A stretch of 64,000 nucleotides of DNA from Planctomycetota bacterium (GTDB taxonomy: Bacteria > Planctomycetota > Planctomycetia > Pirellulales > Lacipirellulaceae), in NCBI GenBank assembly GCA_029781135.1, contig JAKOXH010000006.1, forward strand, positions 186,001 to 250,000. The letters are read 5' to 3'. Below the pieces are notes generated by a model. That model saw only the letters and a program-made list of their open reading frames with translations, did not search any database and was not told where the DNA came from. Positions 9,232 to 21,742 of the stretch are shown here, piece by piece. The first letter of the stretch is position 1. The number at the start of each line of letters is the position of its first letter. The translations under genes and the position numbers were made by a program.

Positions 9232-10178
9232 AAAGAAGCAGGTTTGGTTTTCTAGTGGAAAATCGTATTCCAACGATGTCAGAACGATTTGCATCGAAAC
9301 GCGGTTTCACGCTCGTCGAATTGCTGGTCGTGATCGCGATCATTGGAATTCTCGTGGCGATGCTGCTGCCGGCGATTCAGGCCGCGCGCGAGGCGGGGCG
9401 GCGCATGGGCTGTCAGAACAATCTCAAGCAAATTGGCTTGGCTGTTCAGAATTACTCGCACGCCAAGCGTCATCTTCCGCCGCCAAAACTCGGGGCCAAG
9501 CAGTTTAATGAACTGGGCGGTACGTTCATCGCGCTGCTGCCCTATCTGGAAGAAGCTGCCCGCTTTGCCGCGTACGACGCCACGAAGAACGTCAATGACC
9601 CGGTAAACCTGCCCATCACCAGTAAGCCGATCGATATTTTCCTGTGCCCCTCGATGGATTTACCACGGTCGGTACCAGAACCCGCGTCCGACGAGAAGCT
9701 CGGCCCAGCCAGTTACCTCATTTCAAGTCGCACCGATTACGATAAGTTCCGCGCGCTGGATGGAGCGTTTGATAATCCATCGGATGACGGACACTATTCA
9801 CTCAGTATTCAACACATTACGGATGGCATGTCGAAGACGCTGCTGGTTGGTGAAATCAATTACGGCATGCAACAGATGGTGTGGACGAAGTTTCCAGACC
9901 TGCTTGGTACGACAAAATGGGGCGATCAGACCTGGCCCGATGGCTATTGGGCACGCTCTTGGGGCCATATGGCGGCATCCTATCCGTCGATCTACAACAA
10001 TTCTTCGACGTACGTGCAGCCTCATAGCGACCGCTCATTTCGCAGCGATCATCACGGCGGCGTACAATTCGTGATGCTCGATGGTTCCGTCCATTTTTTA
10101 AGCAATGACTCGGATCCGGAGGTCCGGCGAGCTCTCGTCACCCGCGCGGGCGAAGAGCCGAACACGCACATCGATTAG
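9228..10178 (+). CDS. DUF1559 pseudopilin-like protein
   Basis: 316 residues from ATG 9228, which overlaps the preceding stop. An alternative ATG at 9276 gives 300 residues. The prepilin signal G26-FTLVELLVV is followed by [24 protein letters not shown], typical of DUF1559. The C-terminal H-x9-DG motif is intact (HHGGVQFVMLDG). The link to two PEP-CTERM genes suggests the three are expressed together as surface or extracellular matrix components; this is inference. Confidence 0.88.
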   Translation: MKRSRFGFLVENRIPTMSERFASKRGFTLVELLVVIAIIGILVAMLLPAIQAAREAGRRMGCQNNLKQIGLAVQNYSHAKRHLPPPKLGAKQFNELGGTFIALLPYLEEAARFAAYDATKNVNDPVNLPITSKPIDIFLCPSMDLPRSVPEPASDEKLGPASYLISSRTDYDKFRALDGAFDNPSDDGHYSLSIQHITDGMSKTLLVGEINYGMQQMVWTKFPDLLGTTKWGDQTWPDGYWARSWGHMAASYPSIYNNSSTYVQPHSDRSFRSDHHGGVQFVMLDGSVHFLSNDSDPEVRRALVTRAGEEPNTHID

Positions 10179-10395
10179 CGGTGGCCGAGTTCTACCGCCG
10201 AGTGCCCCTTCCGCGGAGCGCGAGTATTATCCTTTCTATTGGTAGCAGCGCAGCTGATGACGAGTAGCTCGTTTAACGCCGAGCCAACGGCGAGGCGAAA
10301 TGTCGAATTCCGTCGCCATTGGCTCCCGGTTAAACGATCCGGGACGGGTCATTACTCTGTACCGTCGTCAATCGACATTACTATTCGAGTCGAAC

Positions 10396-12123
10396 ATGCA
10401 CCGGCAAATTACGCGAACTTTGTTTTGGATGTGCTTAATCATTGTGCCTGCCGTAACGAGCGTGAGCAGCGCGCACTTTCTGTGGGTCAAGTCGGTGGAA
10501 TCCGACGGCAAGCTTCAGGCTCTAGCGTACTTCAACGAAAACCCGTTCGACGAGTCCTATCACTTTCCCAAAAAGCTGGCCAACACCAAAGTATTCTCCC
10601 GCTCGGCAGATGGAAAACTGACTGAGATCGCGGCGAAAGCCGTTGATACGGATGAGCAAGCGGGCATTCTCGGGCCAATCACGGATGCAAAGGCTCTCGT
10701 CCTGCAGACGAGCCAACAGTACGGCATTTACGGCACATCGCTGCTGGTGTATCACGCCAAGCATATCCGCGGCACGGCGGCTGCGGAAATCAATTCGGCC
10801 GGCACTTCGAAAGACCTGAAGTTGGAAATCGTTCCGAATGTGAACGACAAGCAAGTCGAACTGAAGGTTTTGTGGAATGGCAAGCCGTTGGGCGGGGCCG
10901 CCGTCACGCTGTTCGTCGGCGACGATGACGCCAGCGAGAAAAAGACGAATGACGACGGCATCGCGACGTTCGAGCTAAAGCAACTCGGCGGATTCGTTGG
11001 CGCTTTGGCGAATACTTTGGAAAAGGACAAGTCCGGCGAACTCGATGGCAAGAAATACAAAGGCGTGATGCACTACGCTTCGCTCACGTTCACGTTGACC
11101 GCGAAGGGTGAACCAGCCGCCGCCACCAACAATGGAAAAGAAAAGGCCAAGAGTAGCAAGAAGAATATTAAGAGCAAGACGCCCACACCAACGAGCAGCA
11201 GTTCCATCTTGAAGCCGCTACCCGAGCCGCTGGCCAGTTTTGGAGGTGTCGTGTGCGATGGTTGGTTGTATGTGTATGGTGGCCATATTGGCGAAGAGCA
11301 CGAGCACTCGGCCGCCAACCTCTCGAAACACTTCCGCCGAATCAAGTTAGACGGCGGCCAAAATTGGGAAGAGTTGCCGATGCAAACCGCGTTGCAGGGG
11401 CTACCCCTTGTGACGCATGGCGGAAAAATCTATCGCGTCGGTGGACTGAACGTCCGCAACGCCACCGCCAGCGAGGATGAAGACCTGCACTCCACGGCCG
11501 AATTTGCTGAGTACGATCCGAAGACCCAAACGTGGACTTCCCTCGCTCCGCTGCCCGCGGCACGCTCGTCGCACAATGCCGCGGTAATCGGCGATCGGCT
11601 GTACGTTGCCGGGGGCTGGCGACTCGACGGCAAATCGCCGGGAACTTGGGAGCAAAGTGCGCTCGTCTTCGATTTCACCAAGTCCGCAAGCGGTTGGCAG
11701 GAATTGCCCCAGCCAACGTTCAAACGGCGCGCCATCGCCACCGGCATTTGGCACGATAAGTTCGTGGTAATCGGCGGAATCAACGCCAAAGGAAAAGTCT
11801 CCACGCAGTCATTTATCTTTGACCCGCAGGCTGGTGAATGGTCGAAAGGCCCCAAACTGCCCGGTTCCGGGATAACCGGTTTCGGCGTATCCGCCTGGAA
11901 CTTCGGCAGCTCACTCTACGTCTGCGGTTTGAAAGGCAAACTCTTTCGCCTCAGCGATGATGGCTCAGCCTGGGAAGAAAGCGGTCGTGTCGAAACACCC
12001 CGCTTCTTTCATCAACTCGTGCCGGCGCCGAACGGCGGACTGATGGTCGTCGGCGGCGCCTCCGAGGATGGGCATCTCGCCACCATCGAGCGCGTCGAAA
12101 TCAAGACGGCCGCCAAGAACTGA
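10396..12123 (+). CDS. Exported DUF4198-like / Kelch-repeat fusion protein
   Basis: 575 residues. A signal peptide (about 1-24, ending near VSSA) precedes HFLWVKSVES. The next 190 residues resemble the DUF4198 beta-sandwich family of periplasmic metal-uptake-associated proteins (ELKVLWNGKPLGGAAVTLFVGDD, DGIATFEL). A Lys/Ser/Thr-rich linker (about 238-268) leads to a galactose-oxidase-like Kelch propeller with repeated GGxxxxG strands: WLYVYGGHIGEEH, KIYRVGGLNVRN, RLYVAGGWRLDG, KFVVIGGINAKG and GLMVVGGASEDG. No catalytic assignment is possible. The gene ends one base before the convergent DedA stop. Confidence 0.75.
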   Translation: MHRQITRTLFWMCLIIVPAVTSVSSAHFLWVKSVESDGKLQALAYFNENPFDESYHFPKKLANTKVFSRSADGKLTEIAAKAVDTDEQAGILGPITDAKALVLQTSQQYGIYGTSLLVYHAKHIRGTAAAEINSAGTSKDLKLEIVPNVNDKQVELKVLWNGKPLGGAAVTLFVGDDDASEKKTNDDGIATFELKQLGGFVGALANTLEKDKSGELDGKKYKGVMHYASLTFTLTAKGEPAAATNNGKEKAKSSKKNIKSKTPTPTSSSSILKPLPEPLASFGGVVCDGWLYVYGGHIGEEHEHSAANLSKHFRRIKLDGGQNWEELPMQTALQGLPLVTHGGKIYRVGGLNVRNATASEDEDLHSTAEFAEYDPKTQTWTSLAPLPAARSSHNAAVIGDRLYVAGGWRLDGKSPGTWEQSALVFDFTKSASGWQELPQPTFKRRAIATGIWHDKFVVIGGINAKGKVSTQSFIFDPQAGEWSKGPKLPGSGITGFGVSAWNFGSSLYVCGLKGKLFRLSDDGSAWEESGRVETPRFFHQLVPAPNGGLMVVGGASEDGHLATIERVEIKTAAKN

Positions 12124-12124
12124 A

Positions 12125-12790
12125 CTACGGCTGGGTAGGTTCCTGTCGCAAGCGGCTCATCACGTAGCCCCAGGCAATTGGCAGCACCGAAATGAAGACA
12201 ATGGCCACGATGACAAGTTCGAAGTTGTCTTTCACGAACTGCCGACTGCCGAAAAAGTAGCCGCCGCCAACGCACATCCCAACCCATAGCAATCCGCCGA
12301 CGACGTTGAACACGGCGAATTGTGGGTACGACATCGACCCACAGCCAGCCACGAACGGTACGAACGTGCGGATGATCGGCACGAATCGCCCCAAAATCAC
12401 CGCCTTCCCGCCATGCCGCTCGAAGAACCGGTGGGCTTCCATCAAGTGCTCGCGGTTCAGCAGGCGATGCCAGAAACCCACCCGATCCTCGGCCTGGAAC
12501 ACGCGGGGCCCCACAAAGTGACCGACGGCATAATTCACGGCATCTCCTAGAATTGCAGCCGCGGCGAGTAACACAAACGCCAGCCACACGTTCAGCTCGC
12601 CCTGGGCAGTGGCAGCCAACGCCCCCGCTGCAAACAACAAGGAATCGCCCGGCAGAAACGGCGTTACCACCAGTCCCGTTTCCGCAAAGACGATGAAAAA
12701 CAACAGCGCGTAAACCCACGGGCCAAACTGCGCGACAAACGCCTGTAGATGGATGTCCAGGTGCAAGAAAAAGTCGAGCAGATAGTGCAT
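12125..12790 (-). CDS. DedA-family membrane protein
   Basis: 221-residue integral membrane protein with the DedA (SNARE-associated/VTT) signature: ETGLVVTPFLPGDSLLFAAG near the N-terminus and GRFVPIIRTFVPFVAG in the middle. About five hydrophobic segments are visible. DedA proteins are proton-dependent lipid flippases or scramblases; some recycle undecaprenyl phosphate, and they affect membrane homeostasis. The start at 12790 gives a normal family length. It is convergent with the Kelch gene. Confidence 0.9.
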   Translation of the reverse strand: MHYLLDFFLHLDIHLQAFVAQFGPWVYALLFFIVFAETGLVVTPFLPGDSLLFAAGALAATAQGELNVWLAFVLLAAAAILGDAVNYAVGHFVGPRVFQAEDRVGFWHRLLNREHLMEAHRFFERHGGKAVILGRFVPIIRTFVPFVAGCGSMSYPQFAVFNVVGGLLWVGMCVGGGYFFGSRQFVKDNFELVIVAIVFISVLPIAWGYVMSRLRQEPTQP

Positions 12791-12908
12791 CGGGGCGTTA
12801 CCCAGCTGTTCTACAAAGGTTGGCGAAAGGTTACTCGATTGTAACTCGTGTATTGGGCCGGCAGCGTGCCCGATTACGTGAGCATGTCAATTTAGCCATG
12901 CTTTGCGC

Positions 12909-13066
12909 TAGGGCCAATCGCTGTTTCATTTTGGCCAGTTTGTGTGGGAGGCGTCTCCGACGCCGATTTCTCGCGAACTTCGAGAATGACTCGAAGTGCG
13001 ATCTCCCATCGGGGCGGAGACCTCTCCCACAAGTCTTCCCAATTTCAAATAACTGAATTGGCCCTA
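12909..13066. repeat. Full-length palindromic repeat, GGCGTCTCCGACGCCGAT family
   Basis: This copy has the clearest boundaries: it begins TAGGGCCAAT and ends ATTGGCCCTA, an exact 10-base terminal inverted repeat. Inside are GTGGGAGGCGTCTCCGACG, a TCTCGCGAACTTCGAGA segment and GGGGCGGAGACCTCTCCCAC. At 158 bases it provides a reference for the shorter copies. It sits between the dedA promoter side and the LysR gene. Confidence 0.85.
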
Positions 13067-13290
13067 TGCCTTGCGCCGCGTCAATTTAGCTTCTCGCCAG
13101 ATTGGCTCAGAAATCATTGCTTGACATAGAGGGCTGAGCTAGCTAATCTACTATTCCTGATTCTAATGTCGCAGATTCGCCACATTAGAAGAAGTAATAA
13201 ATGGCCGGCAATTGTTTTGGAATAGGCCACCCATTGGAGTGGGCTGGCTTGTCGCTAGTCCACGTTCAGAAGTGCATCTCCGCAGTAACC

Positions 13291-14259
13291 ATGCATCTTC
13301 GTTTTTTGAAGATTTATTGTGACATCGTCGACCAGAGCAGCTTTTCCCGAGCTGCCAAGCTCAACGGTGTTTCGCAGTCCAATACAAGTCAGGTTGTTCA
13401 GACGTTGGAAGAACATATGGGCGTGCAATTAATTGATCGCTCGAAGCGCCCTTTTGTCCTGACGCCCGAGGGAAAACGCTTTCATGAAGGGGCCCGTGTC
13501 ATTGTTCAGCGGTACGACGACCTGGAACGCGAGGTGCGCGAGCTCCATGAAGCGAGTGCGACTCGATTAACAATTGCCTCGATTTACTCGGTCGGCCTGG
13601 CACACATGAGTGGTTGCATGCGGGAGTTCCTGGCCGCCCATCCCAAGGCCGATGTGCGGATGGAGTATTTGCACCCACATCGCGTCTATGAGGAAGTTGA
13701 TCAAGGGCGCGCCGACCTGGGATTGGTCAGCTACCCCCAAGAGTCGTCCAGCTTGCGAGCGCTCCCGTGGCGGAACGAAACGATGGTGCTAGTTGTCTGC
13801 CCACAGCACGCACTTGCGAAACGTCGCAGTGTGCCAGTAACGGCGATTGCCGGCGAGTCGTTTGTCGGCTTCCAAAGGGGGCTACAAATTCGCGATGAAA
13901 TCGATGCGGCCCTAGCAGCCTGCCACGTCGAGGTCGAGGTAGCAGTCGAGTTCGATAATATCGAAACGATCAAACGCGCCATCGAAATTGGTTCGGGCAT
14001 CAGCTTGTTACCCGAGCCGACGATTGGACGGGAGCTGGAATCGGGCTCATTGGCAAAAGTCGATCTTGAAGATATCTCACTCGAACGACCCCTGGGGATC
14101 ATCCATCGACGCGATCGCAAGTTGAATGAAACGGCCAAGCAATTCATCAGCTTGCTGCAATCTCAGTCTGTTCCGGTAGTTGGTGTGCCGACAGTCAATT
14201 CGACGGAAATAAATGGCCATTCATATCAACGGCACGAACACTCGGCGGCAGTTCGCTGA
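13291..14259 (+). CDS. LysR-family transcriptional regulator
   Basis: 322 residues. The N-terminal winged helix-turn-helix covers about 1-60 (FSRAAKLNGVSQSNTSQVVQTLEEHMGVQLIDRS). The C-terminal type 2 periplasmic-binding effector domain follows from about residue 90. The start at 13291 gives the standard MHLRFLKIYCDIVDQSSFSRAA beginning; the frame is open upstream to 13201 without support. It lies 84 bases upstream of gltB on the same strand. In Bacillus subtilis the LysR protein GltC activates gltAB from a neighbouring gene, so control of glutamate synthase is a reasonable inference. Some family members (CysB/Cbl group) have similar N-termini. Confidence 0.87.
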   Translation: MHLRFLKIYCDIVDQSSFSRAAKLNGVSQSNTSQVVQTLEEHMGVQLIDRSKRPFVLTPEGKRFHEGARVIVQRYDDLEREVRELHEASATRLTIASIYSVGLAHMSGCMREFLAAHPKADVRMEYLHPHRVYEEVDQGRADLGLVSYPQESSSLRALPWRNETMVLVVCPQHALAKRRSVPVTAIAGESFVGFQRGLQIRDEIDAALAACHVEVEVAVEFDNIETIKRAIEIGSGISLLPEPTIGRELESGSLAKVDLEDISLERPLGIIHRRDRKLNETAKQFISLLQSQSVPVVGVPTVNSTEINGHSYQRHEHSAAVR

Positions 14260-14343
14260 CATAAGATCTAACATTTCAGAGTTTGGCGCGGAATTTGGGT
14301 ATTTAGAACACGGCTGAAATCAGATTTCCTAACGACCAGGGCG

Positions 14344-19032
<4,689 letters not shown>

Positions 19033-19064
19033 TAGGTCATGGGAAGCGGCCGCCGTTTGTATTA

Positions 19065-19197
19065 TCTCACGCAAAGGCGCTAAGGCGCAAAGGAAGTCTG
19101 AAACGATAGCGGCGATGATCGAGTCGATGCCTTACCGAGTGCCCCACAGTTTTGTATATCAATTGATCGCTTTGCGCCTTCGCGCCTTGGCGTGAGA
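19065..19197. repeat. Palindromic element in the gltB-gltD gap
   Basis: The left arm (19065-19094, TCTCACGCAAAGGCGC...) pairs with the right arm (19170-19197, ...CCTTGGCGTGAGA). The element fills most of the 196-base gap between gltB and gltD. A closely related, shorter palindrome lies at 40546-40615 at the uvrA 3' end. Confidence 0.85.
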
Positions 19198-19228
19198 CAT
19201 TTTCTTGCGAAGATTGGAATGAAGTATT

Positions 19229-20878
19229 ATGGGCAAACCAACAGGCTTTAAGGAATTCGAGCGGCAGGCGGTGCCGTATCGCGATCCGCTGGGGCGAATC
19301 GGCGATTTTCTGGAGATTTACACGGCACCGGCCGATCTGCAGCTCCGCACGCAAGGCGCTCGCTGCATGGATTGTGGCGTGCCGTTCTGCCAAAGCGATT
19401 CCGGCTGCCCCATCGATAACCTCATTCCCGAGTGGAACGACCTCGTCTACCAGGGCCGTTGGAAAGACGCGCTCGAACGGCTGCACAAAACGAACAACTT
19501 CCCGGAGTTCACCGGCCGCGCCTGCCCAGCCCCGTGCGAAGGTGCGTGCGTGCTCGGCATCACCGACCCGCCCGTCACGATCAAGAACATCGAAAACGCG
19601 ATCATCGATCGTGGTTTCGCGGAAGGCTGGGTAACGCCGCAACCGCCGGCATCGCGCACGGGAAAACGCGTGGCGATCGTCGGCAGCGGTCCGGCCGGCC
19701 TCGCGGCTGCCGCTCAACTCAACAAAGTTGGCCATCATGTGACGGTCTACGAGCGTGCCGATCGCATCGGCGGCCTCCTCATGTATGGCATTCCGAACAT
19801 GAAGCTCGATAAAGGCATCGTCCAGCGCCGGATCGACCTGCTGGCGGCCGAAGGGGTCGACTTCGTCACGTGTGCCCACGTCGGCAGCCCCGAGGATTTC
19901 CCCAGTGGTCACATGACGCAAATCATGCAAGAACGTGGCTGCAACATTAAGTTCATCGATCCCAAGAAACTGCTCGCTGAAAACGATGCGCTGCTGTTGG
20001 CGACCGGAGCAACGAAGTCCTTCGATCCGACCGCGCGCTGCCCAGGGCGAGATGCGAAAGGCATCTATCTGGCGATGGATTTCCTCACCCGCAACACGAA
20101 AGCACTACTCGATGGCAATGGCGGATTGCGGATTGGGGATTGCGGAGTCGATGGGGAAATCCGCAATCCACAATCCGAAATCCGAAATTCAAGTGGCGAA
20201 CCGTACGTTTCCGCTAGAGGGCTCAATGTCATCGTCATCGGCGGCGGTGATACGGGTGCCGACTGCATCGGCACTTCGCTGCGCCATGGTTGCAAGAGTG
20301 TGGTCAACTTCGAATTGCTCGATCAGCCGCCTGCCAGTCGCGCCGCCAACAATCCTTGGCCGGAGTGGCCGAGGATTTATCGTATTGACTATTCGCACGC
20401 CGAAGCCAAAGCCAAATTCGGCGACGATCCACGTCAATATAACATCCTTACGAAGGAATACGTAGTCGATGAAAATGGCCACGTGAAAGGCGTCAAGACG
20501 GTAAACATCGACTGGTCGAAGCCGGCCGAAAAAGCGCCGTTTACCGAAGTCGCCGGCAGTGAGAAGACGTGGCCAGCCGATTTAGTCCTCTTGGCAACCG
20601 GTTTCTTAGGGCCGGAAACGAATGTCGGCACGATGCTGGGTATCGAATCGCAGCGGCCGCGCGGCAACTGGGAAACTTTCAAAGCCGAGCACGGCAGCTT
20701 TGCCACAAATGTGCCTGGCGTGTTCGCCGCGGGCGACTGCCGCCGCGGCCAATCGCTTGTGGTCTGGGCCATTAACGAAGGCCGGGGGGCGGCGCGGGCA
20801 ATTGATAAGTTCCTCATGGGCGGGAGCGTCCTACCAGCACCAGGTGTAACTCAAGGGTTGCTCCTGGGCGTTCATTGA
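19229..20878 (+). CDS. gltD: Glutamate synthase small subunit (with repeat insert)
   Basis: 549 residues; the family is usually about 470-490. It oxidises NADPH and passes electrons via FAD and two 4Fe-4S clusters to GltB. Visible are Cys46, 49, 54 and 60 ([10 protein letters not shown]), Cys99, 103 and 107 ([12 protein letters not shown]), the FAD-binding [17 protein letters not shown] (148-164) and the NADPH-binding [13 protein letters not shown]. Residues about 298-320 are encoded by a palindromic repeat insert between [13 protein letters not shown] and [18 protein letters not shown]. The last few residues (LLLGVH) are encoded by a separate hairpin. The active-site motifs are intact, so the protein is probably functional. 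Confidence 0.95.
   Translation: MGKPTGFKEFERQAVPYRDPLGRIGDFLEIYTAPADLQLRTQGARCMDCGVPFCQSDSGCPIDNLIPEWNDLVYQGRWKDALERLHKTNNFPEFTGRACPAPCEGACVLGITDPPVTIKNIENAIIDRGFAEGWVTPQPPASRTGKRVAIVGSGPAGLAAAAQLNKVGHHVTVYERADRIGGLLMYGIPNMKLDKGIVQRRIDLLAAEGVDFVTCAHVGSPEDFPSGHMTQIMQERGCNIKFIDPKKLLAENDALLLATGATKSFDPTARCPGRDAKGIYLAMDFLTRNTKALLDGNGGLRIGDCGVDGEIRNPQSEIRNSSGEPYVSARGLNVIVIGGGDTGADCIGTSLRHGCKSVVNFELLDQPPASRAANNPWPEWPRIYRIDYSHAEAKAKFGDDPRQYNILTKEYVVDENGHVKGVKTVNIDWSKPAEKAPFTEVAGSEKTWPADLVLLATGFLGPETNVGTMLGIESQRPRGNWETFKAEHGSFATNVPGVFAAGDCRRGQSLVVWAINEGRGAARAIDKFLMGGSVLPAPGVTQGLLLGVH
20123..20183. repeat. Palindromic repeat inserted in frame in gltD
   Basis: The left arm 20123-20146 (GGATTGCGGATTGGGG...) and the right arm 20160-20183 (TCCGCAATCCACAATCC...) match at 22 of 24 positions around a 13-base loop. 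The insert adds about 23 residues without disturbing the frame. The ATCCGCA word is shared with the insert in glcE at 35380-35412. Confidence 0.9.
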
Positions 20879-20886
20879 CGCCCAGG
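20863..20886. terminator. Hairpin spanning the gltD stop codon
   Basis: CCTGGGCGT (20863-20871), loop TCATTG, ACGCCCAGG (20878-20886): a perfect 9-bp stem. The TGA stop (20876-20878) falls at the loop/stem junction. No T-tract follows, so it may stabilise or protect the 3' end rather than terminate transcription, or be a repeat that supplied the stop codon. Confidence 0.55.
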
Positions 20887-20892
20887 TCAACA

Positions 20893-20965
20893 AAGTGTGC
20901 CACTGCTGGCTGGTCCAGCAGCGGAACCCGAATACTAGCGCCACACTGCTGGGCAAGCCAGCACC
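20893..20965. repeat. GTGTGCCACTGCTGG-family inverted repeat
   Basis: AAGTGTGCCACTGCTGGC (near 20893-20910) with CCAGCAGCGG is followed by CGCCACACTGCTGGGC and GCCAGCA. This forms nested small palindromes downstream of gltD. The AAGTGTGCCAC word recurs in the stem at 32180-32228. Confidence 0.6.
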
Positions 20966-21038
20966 CGCATTTAGCAATCTGATCGCCACGACCTGCCTGA
21001 ATTGTCGCAACGATGTCCGAGGCTTATCGCCGACGCCC

Positions 21039-21167
21039 TTATCGGCCCAGCATTTTAGCGACAATAAAGATAATAATCGCACCGCCGAGCCCGCCGCCCA
21101 TCAAAAGATAAAGCAGTGAGTATCCAGCAGCAGCGAATATCATTGGGGCAAATAGTGTAACGGCCAT
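21039..21167 (-). CDS. Small hydrophobic membrane protein (42 residues)
   Basis: A short gene. From ATG 21167 the product starts MAVTLFAPMIFAAAG, has a glycine patch (MGGGLGGA, about 23-30), a hydrophobic run (IIIFIVA) and ends KMLGR. A GAGGAG ribosome binding site lies 6 bases upstream of the ATG, which is the main reason to believe it. Two short hydrophobic stretches separated by the glycine patch suggest one long or two short membrane segments. The function is unknown. It stands alone between gltD and a convergent-side membrane protein gene. Confidence 0.55.
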   Translation of the reverse strand: MAVTLFAPMIFAAAGYSLLYLLMGGGLGGAIIIFIVAKMLGR

Positions 21168-21422
21168 CGATCGCTCCTCGGTAAGGTGGTTACTGAAAAT
21201 CACCAACTGCGGCTTGATGCAGGCTATTGCCGGCCTCCCGCACGTCGATGAAGTTGTTCACCTTTCGATGACGCAAAAGACATGCCACAAGAGGGCGCAT
21301 TCAATTCGGCTTTGGCAGGGAAGATTCTTGAGTGCACACCGTTCACTTTGATTCGACAATGGCCAATGACCGCCCCCATGGCGGTCTATTTCACGATAAC
21401 AAATGGACGTAACGCAGCAACC

Positions 21423-21716
21423 ATGAGTCAGTGGCGTGATAACCTCCAAATGTTTGGGCCGCCAGCCGCAGCTTTACTGCTGCTGATCATAGCGGTCGGC
21501 AGATACATCATCCTCGGTCGCTGGGAACACTACTTCGCTACCCTGGCCTGGGCCGTTTTTGGCTTCGTGAGTGCGGTGGCCAGTGACGAAGTCGCCGATT
21601 GGACTGGGCGCTACGGCTGGACTTCCGACAGCTATTGGACGTATCCACCGACCTGGGTGCGCGCATTCGGCTTGATCACACTTGTCTTGGTAAATCTCTT
21701 CGGTTTCCGCAACTGA
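21423..21716 (+). CDS. Small integral membrane protein, unknown function
   Basis: 97 residues from ATG 21423 (MSQWRDNLQMFGPP). Three hydrophobic segments are visible: AAALLLLIIAVGRYIIL, ATLAWAVFGFVSAVA and AFGLITLVLVNLFGF. A polar loop rich in aromatic residues (WTGRYGWTSDSYWTYPPTW) separates the second and third. The frame is open upstream to 21282, but the added residues do not look coding. No family recognised. Confidence 0.55.
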   Translation: MSQWRDNLQMFGPPAAALLLLIIAVGRYIILGRWEHYFATLAWAVFGFVSAVASDEVADWTGRYGWTSDSYWTYPPTWVRAFGLITLVLVNLFGFRN

Positions 21717-21742
21717 CCGCGGCCAAGAATGCCTTATCAGCC

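Noticed and set aside
19065-19197. CRISPR-like array from the short repeated words
   Set aside because: The words form one inverted repeat, not direct repeats with unique spacers, and no cas gene is present.
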